Made by a program: the position numbers and the translations under genes | The notes under the pieces: model-generated | What the model saw: only the letters and a program-made list of their open reading frames with translations | Database searches by the model: none | Told to the model about the DNA's origin: nothing | Assembly: GCF_007990775.1 (NCBI RefSeq) | Contig: NZ_BJXB01000052.1 | Location: 1 to 19,750, forward strand | Reading direction: 5' to 3' | From: Deinococcus cellulosilyticus NBRC 106333 = KACC 11606 | Lineage (GTDB): Bacteria; Deinococcota; Deinococci; Deinococcales; Deinococcaceae | DNA: 19,750 nt | In this document: positions 6,860 to 14,104 of the stretch, piece after piece | How positions within the stretch are numbered: the first letter of the stretch is position 1 | Layout of the letters: every line of letters begins with the position of its first letter

Positions 6860-8632
6860 TTAACCATGTGATATCTTGCGATCTTCTTTTTCCTGATGCA
6901 AAAGCTCACGGATCAGGCTGGCCCCCATGCGTTCCGTTGCGCGCTGGAGGGCACTGAGCACAGCTGCCTTCTCGGTTTCACCAAGTCTTAACAGCGCGGA
7001 TTCAAGCCCGTCAAATTCCTCCTGGGCCACCTGTCTGGCCTGCTGCTGGGCCTGTTTGAGTTCCCGGCGCTTGTGGTGCTGGCGGAACCAGCGTTTGAAC
7101 TCGGTGAGGCCCTCCTCGATCAGGGTCTCGGCGTGCGGGATCAGTTTGGCCCGCTCTGCAAGGTTGCGTTCCACAATGGCTGTCAGGTCATCAAGGTTGT
7201 AGAGGTACGCCCCTTCGGTGTGCGAAATTTCAGGTTCCAGAATGCGGGGCACACTGATGTCAATCAGGAACATCGGTTCCGTGCGTTCCTTCAGGGCGTT
7301 TCTCACATGCTCTGCCCGGATCACGTAGTGGGGGGCACTGCTTGATGCAATCACCACGTCTGCCTTGGGAAGGGCTTCGAGCAACATGTCGATGGCGCAC
7401 ACCTGACCGCCAAACGCCTCTGCAAGTTTTTGAGCCCGTTCCACGGTGCGGTTCACCACGATGACATCCTGAATGCCATTCGCTTTCAGGTGGGTCATGG
7501 TGAGCTCTGCGGTTTCTCCGGCGCCCACAATCAGGGCGGTCTTGCCCTGCAGGTCCCCGAAAATGCTCTTGGCAAGTTCCACCGCTGCATAGCTGACACT
7601 GACCGCCTTGTCAGCGATCCCGGTCTCTGTGCGAACGCGTTTTCCGACCTGCAACGCAAGCTGGGTGGCCTTATTGAGGATGCTGCCTGTGTTGCCTGAG
7701 TTGTGGGCATCCTGCCAGGCCCGCTTGACCTGCCCCAGGATCTGGGTTTCCCCGAGCACCAGGCTGTCCAGGCCACTTGCCACGCGGGTCAGGTGCTTGA
7801 GGGCATGCAGCCCATGCTTGATGTACAGGTACTCCCTCAGCGGCTGTCCCCATGCCCCTTCAAACGCACTGAGGGGATCTCCCACCACACCCGCCATGTA
7901 CACCTCGGTGCGGTTGCAGGTGCTGAGGATCATCACCTCACGGGCATGTTTCTGCAGGTGCTCAAGCATCAGGGGGAACTCTTCCGGCCTGAGGGCAATC
8001 CGTTCCCGGACACTGAGGGGAGCTGTTTTGTGGTTCACACCCACCGCCACAAAATTCAGCAGGGGATCGGAGACCATCCCCAGGTTTTCCTGGATGGTCT
8101 CTTTCAGGTCCATCAGGGCGTTTTCTCTGGCTGGACTGGGCAGGGTGATGGCCATGGCCCGTTCACTGCTCCACTGGGTCACCTTCTGGGAAAAATCATT
8201 GGGGATGGCCGCCTCAAACACCTGCTTGAGGGACAGGGTCAGCATGGGAAGCTCGGTCCCACTGGAAAAGGCCACCGTCACATCCCCCTTGCGCCAGACT
8301 GCACCTGAACGCAGGTTGCCCTGTTCTGGTTTCGAGGCATGCAGGCAGAAAGTGCCCTGCGCTGCTGCCAGTTCAGCCACCAGATCGTTCACGGCGTCCT
8401 GATTGGAACAGGCAAACACCAGACGCCGGCCTTGCAGGTCTGTGGGGTCAAAAGCACGCTGTACCCTGCGGACTGGCAGCTGGGCAAATTCAGGCAGGAA
8501 CTCTGGAGACACCACGGTCACCCGGGCACCGGATTCCAGCACACTTCTGGTTTTGCGGAGTCCCACTTTGCCTGCGCCGACCACCAGCACATCTTGGTTT
8601 TTCAGGTCCAGGAACAGGGGGTACAGCTTCAT
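6860..8632 (-). CDS. hemA: Met8/CysG-like domain fused to glutamyl-tRNA reductase
   Basis: The 590-residue protein joins two enzymes. Residues 1 to about 185 resemble the NAD-dependent precorrin-2 dehydrogenase/sirohydrochlorin ferrochelatase domain (YPLFLDLKNQDVLVVGAGKVGLRK). The Asp that is catalytic in Met8p and CysG appears replaced by Ser100 (CLHAS instead of VNVVD), so this half may be altered or non-catalytic. Residues from about 193 are a complete glutamyl-tRNA reductase: FVAVGVNHKTAPLSVRER, nucleophile Cys239 in LSTCNRTEVY, GETQILGQ, an NADPH-binding VGAGETAELT, ISVPRILEP and a C-terminal helical dimerisation domain. GluTR makes glutamate-1-semialdehyde, the first tetrapyrrole intermediate. 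I start at ATG 8632 (MKLYPLF) because a TATACT box lies 7 bases upstream and family members begin this way; the frame is open to 8686. The CobA-HemD gene lies 84 bases upstream. Confidence 0.93.
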   Translation of the reverse strand: MKLYPLFLDLKNQDVLVVGAGKVGLRKTRSVLESGARVTVVSPEFLPEFAQLPVRRVQRAFDPTDLQGRRLVFACSNQDAVNDLVAELAAAQGTFCLHASKPEQGNLRSGAVWRKGDVTVAFSSGTELPMLTLSLKQVFEAAIPNDFSQKVTQWSSERAMAITLPSPARENALMDLKETIQENLGMVSDPLLNFVAVGVNHKTAPLSVRERIALRPEEFPLMLEHLQKHAREVMILSTCNRTEVYMAGVVGDPLSAFEGAWGQPLREYLYIKHGLHALKHLTRVASGLDSLVLGETQILGQVKRAWQDAHNSGNTGSILNKATQLALQVGKRVRTETGIADKAVSVSYAAVELAKSIFGDLQGKTALIVGAGETAELTMTHLKANGIQDVIVVNRTVERAQKLAEAFGGQVCAIDMLLEALPKADVVIASSSAPHYVIRAEHVRNALKERTEPMFLIDISVPRILEPEISHTEGAYLYNLDDLTAIVERNLAERAKLIPHAETLIEEGLTEFKRWFRQHHKRRELKQAQQQARQVAQEEFDGLESALLRLGETEKAAVLSALQRATERMGASLIRELLHQEKEDRKISHG

Positions 8633-8639
8633 AAGAATG

Positions 8640-8645
8640 AGTATA
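8640..8645 (-). promoter_or_regulatory. -10 box of the hemA fusion (leaderless)
   Basis: On the minus strand TATACT is followed by 7 bases and then the ATG at 8632, so transcription should start on the A of the start codon. There is no SD. This decides the start over an upstream in-frame ATG at 8686. No strong -35 is seen at 16-18 bases. Confidence 0.65.
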
Positions 8646-8716
8646 TCTGCTTTGGTCTGACACAAATGGGAATTTTGTCCTGACAAACCAGGGCCCAGGC
8701 TTTAAAATTTCCCCTT

Positions 8717-10189
8717 TCAATTTCCCAGCAGAGCGGCCCTGACCGCACCGACCAGTGCCGTCAGACTTGGGGTTTCTGCCATTTTTGCAATGGTGAAACC
8801 TGCGCCCAGCGCGGCCTTGTTGGTCTGGGGTCCCATGGTGACGGCCGGGATGTCTGTCCCGAGCTGCTTCGCACAGGCCCTTGCTGCACTTCCGGAGGCC
8901 AGGGTGATCACTTCCGCATCTCTTAAACGCTCCCGTTGTTCCTCAGAGAGTTCTGCTGGCAGGGTCTGGTAGGCCTCCACCGTGTGGATGGTCATTCCCC
9001 TCTGGATCAGGGCTTCGTGGAGGTCTGGTTCAGCAAGGCTGCTTGCAAAATGCACCACGGGTTTTTCTCCAGATGCAGGAAGCTCTCCCCCCAGATGAAC
9101 TGCCCCTGCACGGGAAGGCATGAAGTCTGCCCGCAGGCCGTATTTCGCAAGCTCTCGGGCGGTGGATGGACCAACCACTGCAAGTTTTACCCCGGCAAAA
9201 GCCCGTGCATCCAGACCCAGTTCATTCAGGGCTTTCATGGCAGCCTGAATGCCCTGCTGGCTTGTGAAAATCACCCATTCAAAGGAAGACAGCTGCCTGA
9301 GGGTCTGTTGCAACTCCCAGGGTTTGGACGTGCTGTCGAAACGGATGAGTGGCACCTCAATGACAATGGCCCCCTCCTGCCTCAGAAGGTTGCCCAGTTC
9401 ACTGCTGCCCTCTCTGGTGCGGGTCACGGCCACCTTGCGGCCCCACAGTGGGCGGGAATCAAACCACTTCAGGGTGTTGCGATAACGGACCACATCGCCG
9501 ACCACGGTGACAGCAGGTGCCCCGATTCCGGCATCCTGCACCTTCTGCACAATGTTTTCCAGGGTTCCTTCCACCACACGTTGCTGCTGGGTGGTGCCCC
9601 ACTGGATGGTTGCTGCAGGGGTGTCCTTGCTCTTGCCGATCTCCAGCAGACGGTCCACGATCCTGGGGAGGGTCTTGACCCCCATCAGGAAGATCAGGGT
9701 GTCGATGTCCTGAAAAGCTTTGTATTTCAGTTTCTCTGCATCCCGGAGCATCTCGTTGCCTGTCAGAACTGCAAAACTGCTGCCTGCTTCACGGTGGGTC
9801 ACAGGGATTCCTGCGTAGGCAGGCACAGCAATGGCACTGGTGATCCCTGGAATCACTTCAAAAGGGACACCCGCAGCAATGCAGGCCTCAGCCTCTTCCC
9901 CACCCCGACCAAACACAAAAACGTCTCCGCCTTTGAGCCGGATGACCCGCTTGCCTTCCAGGGCCTTCTGGACCAGCAGACTGCTGATTTCCTCCTGGGA
10001 CATGTACTCGGAGAAGCCCTTCTTGCCCACAAAGATGTGCTCGGCACTGCTGCAGAAACGCAGGATCTCGGGATTCGCCAGATAGTCGTACAGCACCACT
10101 TCTGCCCGTTCAAGGGCAAGCTTGGCTTTGAGGGTGAGCAAACCGAGGTCTCCAGGACCTGCACCAATCAGAGAAACGAAACCGGCCAC
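8717..10189 (-). CDS. cobA-hemD: Uroporphyrinogen-III C-methyltransferase / uroporphyrinogen-III synthase fusion
   Basis: This 490-residue bifunctional cytoplasmic enzyme has an N-terminal SUMT (CobA) domain at about 1-245: GAGPGD (9-14) for SAM binding, RLKGGDVFVFGRGGEE (84-99; Val90 where Pro is usual), VIPGITSAIAVPAYAGIPVTHRE (112-133) and LIFLMGVKTL. A HemD domain follows at about 248-490 (WGRKVAVTRTREGSSELGNLL, WVIFTSQQGIQA, VGPSTARELAKYGL, SLTALVGAV). HemD closes hydroxymethylbilane to uroporphyrinogen III; SUMT then methylates it twice to precorrin-2, committing it to siroheme or corrinoids. The start is GTG 10189, with TAACCT 6 bases upstream and no SD. The next gene is the Met8-like/HemA fusion. 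Confidence 0.95.
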   Translation of the reverse strand: MAGFVSLIGAGPGDLGLLTLKAKLALERAEVVLYDYLANPEILRFCSSAEHIFVGKKGFSEYMSQEEISSLLVQKALEGKRVIRLKGGDVFVFGRGGEEAEACIAAGVPFEVIPGITSAIAVPAYAGIPVTHREAGSSFAVLTGNEMLRDAEKLKYKAFQDIDTLIFLMGVKTLPRIVDRLLEIGKSKDTPAATIQWGTTQQQRVVEGTLENIVQKVQDAGIGAPAVTVVGDVVRYRNTLKWFDSRPLWGRKVAVTRTREGSSELGNLLRQEGAIVIEVPLIRFDSTSKPWELQQTLRQLSSFEWVIFTSQQGIQAAMKALNELGLDARAFAGVKLAVVGPSTARELAKYGLRADFMPSRAGAVHLGGELPASGEKPVVHFASSLAEPDLHEALIQRGMTIHTVEAYQTLPAELSEEQRERLRDAEVITLASGSAARACAKQLGTDIPAVTMGPQTNKAALGAGFTIAKMAETPSLTALVGAVRAALLGN

Positions 10190-10195
10190 GACAAC

Positions 10196-10223
10196 AGGTT
10201 ACCCCATTGGGCCATTTTGGGAA
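10196..10223 (-). promoter_or_regulatory. Promoter of cobA-hemD (leaderless)
   Basis: The minus strand carries -10 TAACCT (10196-10201), six bases before the GTG start, and a partial -35 TTCCCA (10218-10223) with 16-base spacing. The transcript would begin at or next to the start codon. Confidence 0.5.
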
Positions 10224-10250
10224 GGGCAAACGGATGGACAGCCCTGAACG

Positions 10251-10937
10251 TCAGGACTCTGCTTCCGTCATGGGCGCAGGATTGAAACGGTACCCGATGC
10301 CCCGCACGGTTTCCAGGTAATTGCGGCCCAGTTTCTTGCGCAGGGCCACCACCATCACGTCCACCACCCGTTCCACCCCATCAAACTGGGGGCCCCAGAC
10401 ATTTTCCAGCAACTCTTCCCGCGAAAAAGCCTTCTCGGGTTTTTGCGCCACATACCACAGGAAATCCAGCTCCAGTTTGGAGAGGTCCAGCACCTGGTCT
10501 CCCACCTTCACCTGATGCTCGGTGCGGTTGATCAGGAGGGCATCAAACTGCAGCTGTTCCGTGTAATTCTTGCGGCGAATCAGGGCTTCGATGCGGGCTT
10601 CAAGTTCAACCAGATCATAGGGTTTAGGCAGGTAATCGTCCGCTCCGCCTTTGAGGCCCCTGACTTTATATGGAGTGTCAGAAAGTACACTGAGCATCAG
10701 CACAGGAATGTGGTTTTTGCTTTCACGGATGTGGGCCAGGATGTCAAAGCCATTCATGTCAGGAAGGTTCACATCCAGAATGACCACTTCTGCCTGATGA
10801 ATTTCACGCAGGGCCTCCTGCCCTGTGCGGGCCGGAATGGCCTCATACTGCTGAGACTTTAAATATTTGCACAGCATCAGGGATTGCCGCTCGTCATCTT
10901 CAACGATCAGCACCTGGGGCAACTTCTCCTGAGACAT
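10251..10937 (-). CDS. OmpR/PhoB-family response regulator, no adjacent kinase
   Basis: From ATG 10937 (MSQEKLPQVLIVEDD) the protein has 228 residues. The receiver domain (about 8-122) holds Asp14-Asp15, phosphoacceptor Asp55 (ILDVNLPDMNG), Ser83 and Lys105 (YLPKPYD). A winged-helix DNA-binding domain covers about 135-222: LSKLELDFLWYVAQKP, SREELLENVWG and the terminal VRGIGYRF. The frame is open 23 codons further upstream, but family members start near MSQ and a TACAAT box lies 9 bases upstream. No histidine kinase is adjacent on this strand, so the partner is encoded elsewhere. Targets are unknown. The gene lies 61 bases upstream of cobA-hemD on the same strand, and readthrough is possible. 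Confidence 0.92.
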   Translation of the reverse strand: MSQEKLPQVLIVEDDERQSLMLCKYLKSQQYEAIPARTGQEALREIHQAEVVILDVNLPDMNGFDILAHIRESKNHIPVLMLSVLSDTPYKVRGLKGGADDYLPKPYDLVELEARIEALIRRKNYTEQLQFDALLINRTEHQVKVGDQVLDLSKLELDFLWYVAQKPEKAFSREELLENVWGPQFDGVERVVDVMVVALRKKLGRNYLETVRGIGYRFNPAPMTEAES

Positions 10938-10946
10938 ATCAGAAGT

Positions 10947-10952
10947 ATTGTA
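10947..10952 (-). promoter_or_regulatory. Candidate -10 box of the OmpR-type regulator
   Basis: TACAAT on the minus strand lies 9 bases before ATG 10937, which would give a leader of zero to three bases. No SD and no clear -35 are seen. Confidence 0.4.
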
Positions 10953-11015
10953 CCCATAAATTGCATTTTGAATGCCAGATTTTTGCAAAAGAGAGCACAT
11001 TCTCAAATCCCAATG

Positions 11016-11042
11016 AAAAAACAGACCTCTTTCGAGGTCTGT
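11016..11042 (-). terminator. Intrinsic terminator of tig
   Basis: A perfect 9-bp stem (11034-11042 with 11021-11029, loop of four) is followed on the minus strand by six Ts (A11016-A11021). It begins 16 bases after the tig stop and isolates it from the response regulator. Confidence 0.92.
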
Positions 11043-11058
11043 CTGATGTTTTTAAGGT

Positions 11059-12414
11059 TTACTCTTCGCTGGCAGGAGCTTCAGCTTTGGGAGCCTCGGC
11101 TTCAGCTTCAGGCTGAGCAGCTTCTTCCTGAGGGGCCTGGGCCTCCGCAGCTTCAGCTTTGGGCTCTTCTTTCTGAGCAGCCTTTTCCAGGGTGGCGATG
11201 GCCTGGGCCACAGCCTTGTCACGGCGCACGCTGGCTTTGAAGCCTTCGAGGCCACTGGAACCGAGCTGGTTCAGCAGTTCCTGCACGGTGGTGCGGTTCT
11301 GCTGGGCAAAAGCCACCAGGCTGCCGTTCAGCTCATCGCGGGTCAGGTCGATCTTGAGGTCTTCCACCAGCTGCTCGAGGGCCAGTTCACGGCGCACGCG
11401 CTCCATGGCATTCTTGTCGAGGTCGGCGATGAAGTCGTCGAATTTGCCCTGCTCGGTCATGAACTTCTCGTACTCTTCGAACTTCACGCCCTGGCGTTGC
11501 AGGTCGCTCTTGATTTCGCTGAGCATGCTCTCTTTGCGGCGCTTCACCAGGCTGGAAGGAACGTTCACTTCCATGCCATCTGCGAGCTTCTGGGCGAACT
11601 CTTCGCGCTGGGCGAGTTTGCCTTCCTGCTCTGCACGGGTGGTCAGGTCACGCTTGATGGCATCACGCAGGGCTTCGAGGGTGTCAAATTTGAAGGTCTT
11701 GGCAAACTCGTCATTGAGTTCGGGCAGGTTCTTCTTCTTGATTTCCTTGATCTTGACCTGCACAGTCTGGGCTTCGTGCTTGTGGTCGCCGTGGTCCACT
11801 TCGGGCACTTCGATGGTGACATCTTCGCCAGCTTTTTTGCCCAGCAGAGCGGTTTTGATGTGCGCTTCAGCGGTGTCGAGGTAGACGGGGTAGCTGCCGC
11901 CCTCTTCACCCTGCTCTTCGATGATCAGCATGTCGCCTTCTTCGGCGGGACGGTCCACGTTCTCGAAGGTGGCGTTGCGCTCGGTCAGGTCACCGAGGGT
12001 CTTGGTGACGATCTCGTCGGTGATTTCAGGAGCAGCGGAGGTCAGCTCGAGGGACTGCCACTCTGGCAGCTTCACTTCGGGGTACTTCTCAGCCTTCACA
12101 GTGAAGTTGAAGTCCTGGCCCTCGGTGATGCCCTCGGGGTGAATTTCAGCGTCCACAATGGCGAGGTTCAGTTCCTGCAGGGCTTTGGGGTAGTGGTTCT
12201 GCAGCAGCTGGTCGCGGACTTCGTTGTCCACGTAGTCCTGACCCACGCGCTTGACGACCACGCTCTTGGGGGCCTTGCCGGGACGGAAGCCGGGGACTTT
12301 GACCTGCTTGGTCAGGGAGCCAATCACCGCGTTGTAGGCCGTGTTGACCTCTTTTGCGGGAACGGTGACTTTAAACTCTACCTGGTTGCCTTCGTTCTTG
12401 ATCAGTTCAGCCAT
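11059..12414 (-). CDS. tig: Trigger factor (ribosome-associated chaperone)
   Basis: Trigger factor binds the ribosome exit tunnel and shelters nascent chains. The 451-residue product has the N-terminal ribosome-binding domain with signature GFRPGKAP (42-49), a middle segment at about 150-245 in the FKBP/PPIase position, and a helical C-terminal chaperone domain ending at about 410. The middle domain lacks the usual FKBP pattern and contains a charged insertion (VDHGDHKHEAQ), so peptidyl-prolyl isomerase activity is uncertain. The last 40 or so residues are a low-complexity tail rich in Ala, Glu, Pro and Lys. I start at ATG 12414 (MAELIKNEGN), with AGGAG four bases upstream. A frame extension to 12549 runs through the tRNA terminator and is not coding. 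A TATATA box about 25-30 bases upstream is a possible -10. Confidence 0.96.
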   Translation of the reverse strand: MAELIKNEGNQVEFKVTVPAKEVNTAYNAVIGSLTKQVKVPGFRPGKAPKSVVVKRVGQDYVDNEVRDQLLQNHYPKALQELNLAIVDAEIHPEGITEGQDFNFTVKAEKYPEVKLPEWQSLELTSAAPEITDEIVTKTLGDLTERNATFENVDRPAEEGDMLIIEEQGEEGGSYPVYLDTAEAHIKTALLGKKAGEDVTIEVPEVDHGDHKHEAQTVQVKIKEIKKKNLPELNDEFAKTFKFDTLEALRDAIKRDLTTRAEQEGKLAQREEFAQKLADGMEVNVPSSLVKRRKESMLSEIKSDLQRQGVKFEEYEKFMTEQGKFDDFIADLDKNAMERVRRELALEQLVEDLKIDLTRDELNGSLVAFAQQNRTTVQELLNQLGSSGLEGFKASVRRDKAVAQAIATLEKAAQKEEPKAEAAEAQAPQEEAAQPEAEAEAPKAEAPASEE

Positions 12415-12445
12415 AATACTCCTGCCCGGTGTGGGATATATACGC

Positions 12446-12466
12446 AAAAACGACCCCTTGGGGTCG
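12446..12466 (-). terminator. Intrinsic terminator of the tRNA-His/tRNA-Leu unit
   Basis: The stem CGACCC/GGGTCG (12461-12466 with 12451-12456) has a four-base loop and is followed on the minus strand by five Ts (A12446-A12450). It lies between tRNA-Leu and tig, which suggests tig has its own promoter. Confidence 0.85.
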
Positions 12467-12519
12467 CTTGGAAGTTGTCTTTGTTGGTGAACGCGCGCCT
12501 TATGCTTACCCGTATACCC

Positions 12520-12604
12520 TGGTGCGAGGAAAGGGACTTGAACCCTCACATCTTTCGATACTAGATCCTAAGTCTAGCGCGTCTACCAATTCCGCCATCC
12601 TCGC
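12520..12604 (-). tRNA. tRNA-Leu (anticodon TAG)
   Basis: An 85-base class II tRNA: acceptor GCGAGGA/TCCTCGC, discriminator A, encoded CCA (12520-12522), a long variable arm and T-arm GGTTCAAGTCC. The anticodon loop CTTAGGA is at 12566-12572 with TAG at 12568-12570, reading CUN Leu codons. It lies 18 bases after tRNA-His. Confidence 0.96.
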
Positions 12605-12622
12605 GAGCCTAGACGGTAAAAA

Positions 12623-12700
12623 TGGGGTGGAATATGGGATTTGAACCCACGACCTTCGGTGCCACAAACCGACGCTCTAACCGGCTGAGCTAATTCCACC
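12623..12700 (-). tRNA. tRNA-His (anticodon GTG)
   Basis: The cloverleaf has acceptor GTGGAAT/ATTCCAC, the encoded extra G at -1 (position 12700) facing discriminator C, and an encoded CCA (12623-12625). This G-1:C73 pair is diagnostic for tRNA-His. The anticodon loop TTGTGGC is at 12661-12667 with GTG at 12663-12665. Confidence 0.97.
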
Positions 12701-12739
12701 ATGACTCGCTGCCCGTCATGTGCTTTGACAGCGTGATAT

Positions 12740-12768
12740 ATACTAGTCGCTTTCAGCAACACTGTCAA
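12740..12768 (-). promoter_or_regulatory. Consensus promoter of tRNA-His/tRNA-Leu
   Basis: The minus strand has a perfect -35 TTGACA (12763-12768), a 17-base spacer and -10 TAGTAT (12740-12745). Transcription would begin near 12733, about 33 bases before tRNA-His. It is the closest match to consensus in the window, fitting high tRNA expression. Confidence 0.85.
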
Positions 12769-12833
12769 GACCACAGGTGAACAAGATGGCCTGGAGAAGA
12801 TTCTACACAAAGAATGGGAAACTTTGAAGAGGC

Positions 12834-12857
12834 GCAGAAGGCAGAAAGCAGAAGGCA
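12834..12857. repeat. Short tandem heptamer repeat
   Basis: Three heptamers, GCAGAAG, GCAGAAA and GCAGAAG, followed by GCA give about 3.4 copies of a purine-rich 7-base unit. It lies in the non-coding gap between the tRNA promoter and the DtxR-family gene. Confidence 0.6.
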
Positions 12858-12946
12858 AGGGCCAGAAAAGCTGTGGCTGCAGCTTTCTTGCTGGATTTTG
12901 GCTGAAAGCTGCCCCTGATGGCTGACCGCTTCTCCTCACCCTTCCC

Positions 12947-12955
12947 TGCTAGACT
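12947..12955 (+). promoter_or_regulatory. Extended -10 box of the DtxR-family gene (leaderless)
   Basis: TGC-TAGACT is an extended -10, with TAGACT at 12950-12955. Seven bases then separate it from the ATG at 12963, so the transcript should start on the initiation codon. There is no SD. Confidence 0.65.
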
Positions 12956-12962
12956 GTTGCTA

Positions 12963-13652
12963 ATGAGTCGGCAAGCCATTCGCGACCTCCTCACCTCGCA
13001 GGCAGAGGATTACCTGAAAACCATCTATCAACTTGCCCGGGGTGGGAAAGTCACCACGCAGAGCCTGGCAGACGCTCTGGGGGTCACCCCTGCCAGCGTC
13101 AGTGGCATGCTGAGAAAACTTTCTGACCTTTCGCTGGTGGAGCACACCCCGTATTACGGGGCCATCCTCACGGAAAGCGGCCAGAAGGTGGCCCTGGAGA
13201 TCCTCCGGCACCACCGTCTGCTGGAACTGTACCTGACCCAGGCCCTGGGGTTTTCCTGGGATGAGGTGCATGAAGAGGCGGATCGTCTGGAGCACGTGAT
13301 CAGTGAAGCCTTTGAAGCCAGGATCAGTGCCCTGCTGGGAGATCCCCATTTTGATCCGCACGGCCACCCCATTCCCCGTCTGGATGGCAGCATGCCTGAG
13401 CATGACGCTGAACCCCTCACCGATGTGCTGGTGGATGAACAGGCCACCATTTCAAGGGTGCATGATGGAGATCCCGAATTTCTGCGCTACCTCTCCGAAC
13501 GGGGCCTGACCCCGGGAGTCGAACTGCGCATGCTCAAAAAAGACACCCATGGTGGGACAGTGAGCATTCAGGTGGGAGAACAGGACCATGTGCTTTCTCT
13601 GACTGCAGCGCAGAAGATCTGGGTCCTGCCTAGACATCATTCCAGAAGTTAG
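12963..13652 (+). CDS. DtxR/MntR-family metal-dependent transcriptional repressor
   Basis: The 229-residue regulator has an N-terminal winged helix (about 10-75: VTTQSLADALGVTPASVSGMLRKL). A metal-binding and dimerisation domain follows (about 78-155: RHHRLLELYL, DEVHEEADRLEHVISE), then a C-terminal FeoA/SH3-like domain (about 160-225). The primary metal-site positions read Asp16 (Met10 in DtxR, Asp8 in MntR), Asp107 (Cys102 in DtxR), Glu110 and His111. Asp in place of Met and Cys points to Mn(II) rather than Fe(II) sensing, as for the characterised D. radiodurans Mn regulator of this family. Ancillary-site ligands correspond to His84, Glu88 and His103. The start is ATG 12963, set by the -10 box; the frame is open to 12918. 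No metal transporter is adjacent. Confidence 0.93.
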   Translation: MSRQAIRDLLTSQAEDYLKTIYQLARGGKVTTQSLADALGVTPASVSGMLRKLSDLSLVEHTPYYGAILTESGQKVALEILRHHRLLELYLTQALGFSWDEVHEEADRLEHVISEAFEARISALLGDPHFDPHGHPIPRLDGSMPEHDAEPLTDVLVDEQATISRVHDGDPEFLRYLSERGLTPGVELRMLKKDTHGGTVSIQVGEQDHVLSLTAAQKIWVLPRHHSRS

Positions 13653-14093
13653 GGTTTTGTAACCTCAGACTAAAGGTCAGGCTGGAGATTCAGTGAAGAT
13701 TTTTACTGTGCTGGTCAGAGAAGCATATTTCTGGAATTTTTTCAGTATCGGCAGCAAAACGAAAACCCTGTGAAAGCCTTAAGATGTTGGCAATTCACAC
13801 GAATATTCTCACTCCTGAGGTCGCCAGAGTCGCAAGGCTCTGGCATCATTTTTGTAACAGTCTTTCGTGTACCAGCTGAATTCAGTTCTTGTGGATTTCA
13901 ACCAGCAAACGTTCCATCAAACCGTTTAATGTTGTACCACATCCTGATGCAGTGCCAGGCCCACCCATCACAACCTGTCTGGATGGGAAGCAAAAGGTCT
14001 GAATGATGGCGTGATAAAAGCAGAGATCTTCAAACCCCACACCAGAACATCAAAGGTCTGCACGACCCTCACGAATTAGATCTAAAATCCATA
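13653..14093. other. 450-base intergenic stretch without a convincing gene
   Basis: Between the DtxR-family gene and glcF the sequence is AT-richer than the flanking genes and has no ORF with an SD or leaderless promoter. It holds a GCCAGAG/CTCTGGC hairpin with a T-run (13823-13853), a CTGAATTCAG palindrome near 13880 and a weak CCCATC/GATGGG inverted repeat near 13965-13990. A short untranslated RNA is possible but unproven. Confidence 0.4.
13823..13853 (+). terminator. Candidate intrinsic terminator
   Basis: The 7-bp stem GCCAGAG/CTCTGGC (13823-13829 with 13838-13844, loop of eight) is followed by ATCATTTTT. It lies 170 bases after the DtxR-family stop, far for that gene, so it may instead end a short RNA. 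Confidence 0.55.
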
Positions 14094-14099
14094 TACAAT
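14094..14099 (+). promoter_or_regulatory. -10 box of glcF
   Basis: TACAAT, within the wider TATACAAT, ends five bases before ATG 14105. This suggests a leaderless or nearly leaderless transcript. No SD or clear -35 is present. Confidence 0.45.
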
Positions 14100-14104
14100 G
14101 GGGC

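Noticed and set aside
8936..10285. 449-codon plus-strand frame antisense to cobA-hemD
   Set aside because: Shadow of a complete bifunctional enzyme; it has no start signal and unlikely composition.
11497..12564. 355-codon plus-strand frame antisense to tig
   Set aside because: It is the complement of tig, extends through the tRNA terminator into tRNA-Leu, and is rich in Val/Phe/Gly without domains.
13770..14006. 78-codon plus-strand frame between the DtxR-family gene and glcF
   Set aside because: It spans the hairpin with T-run, has no start signal, and the product is patternless.
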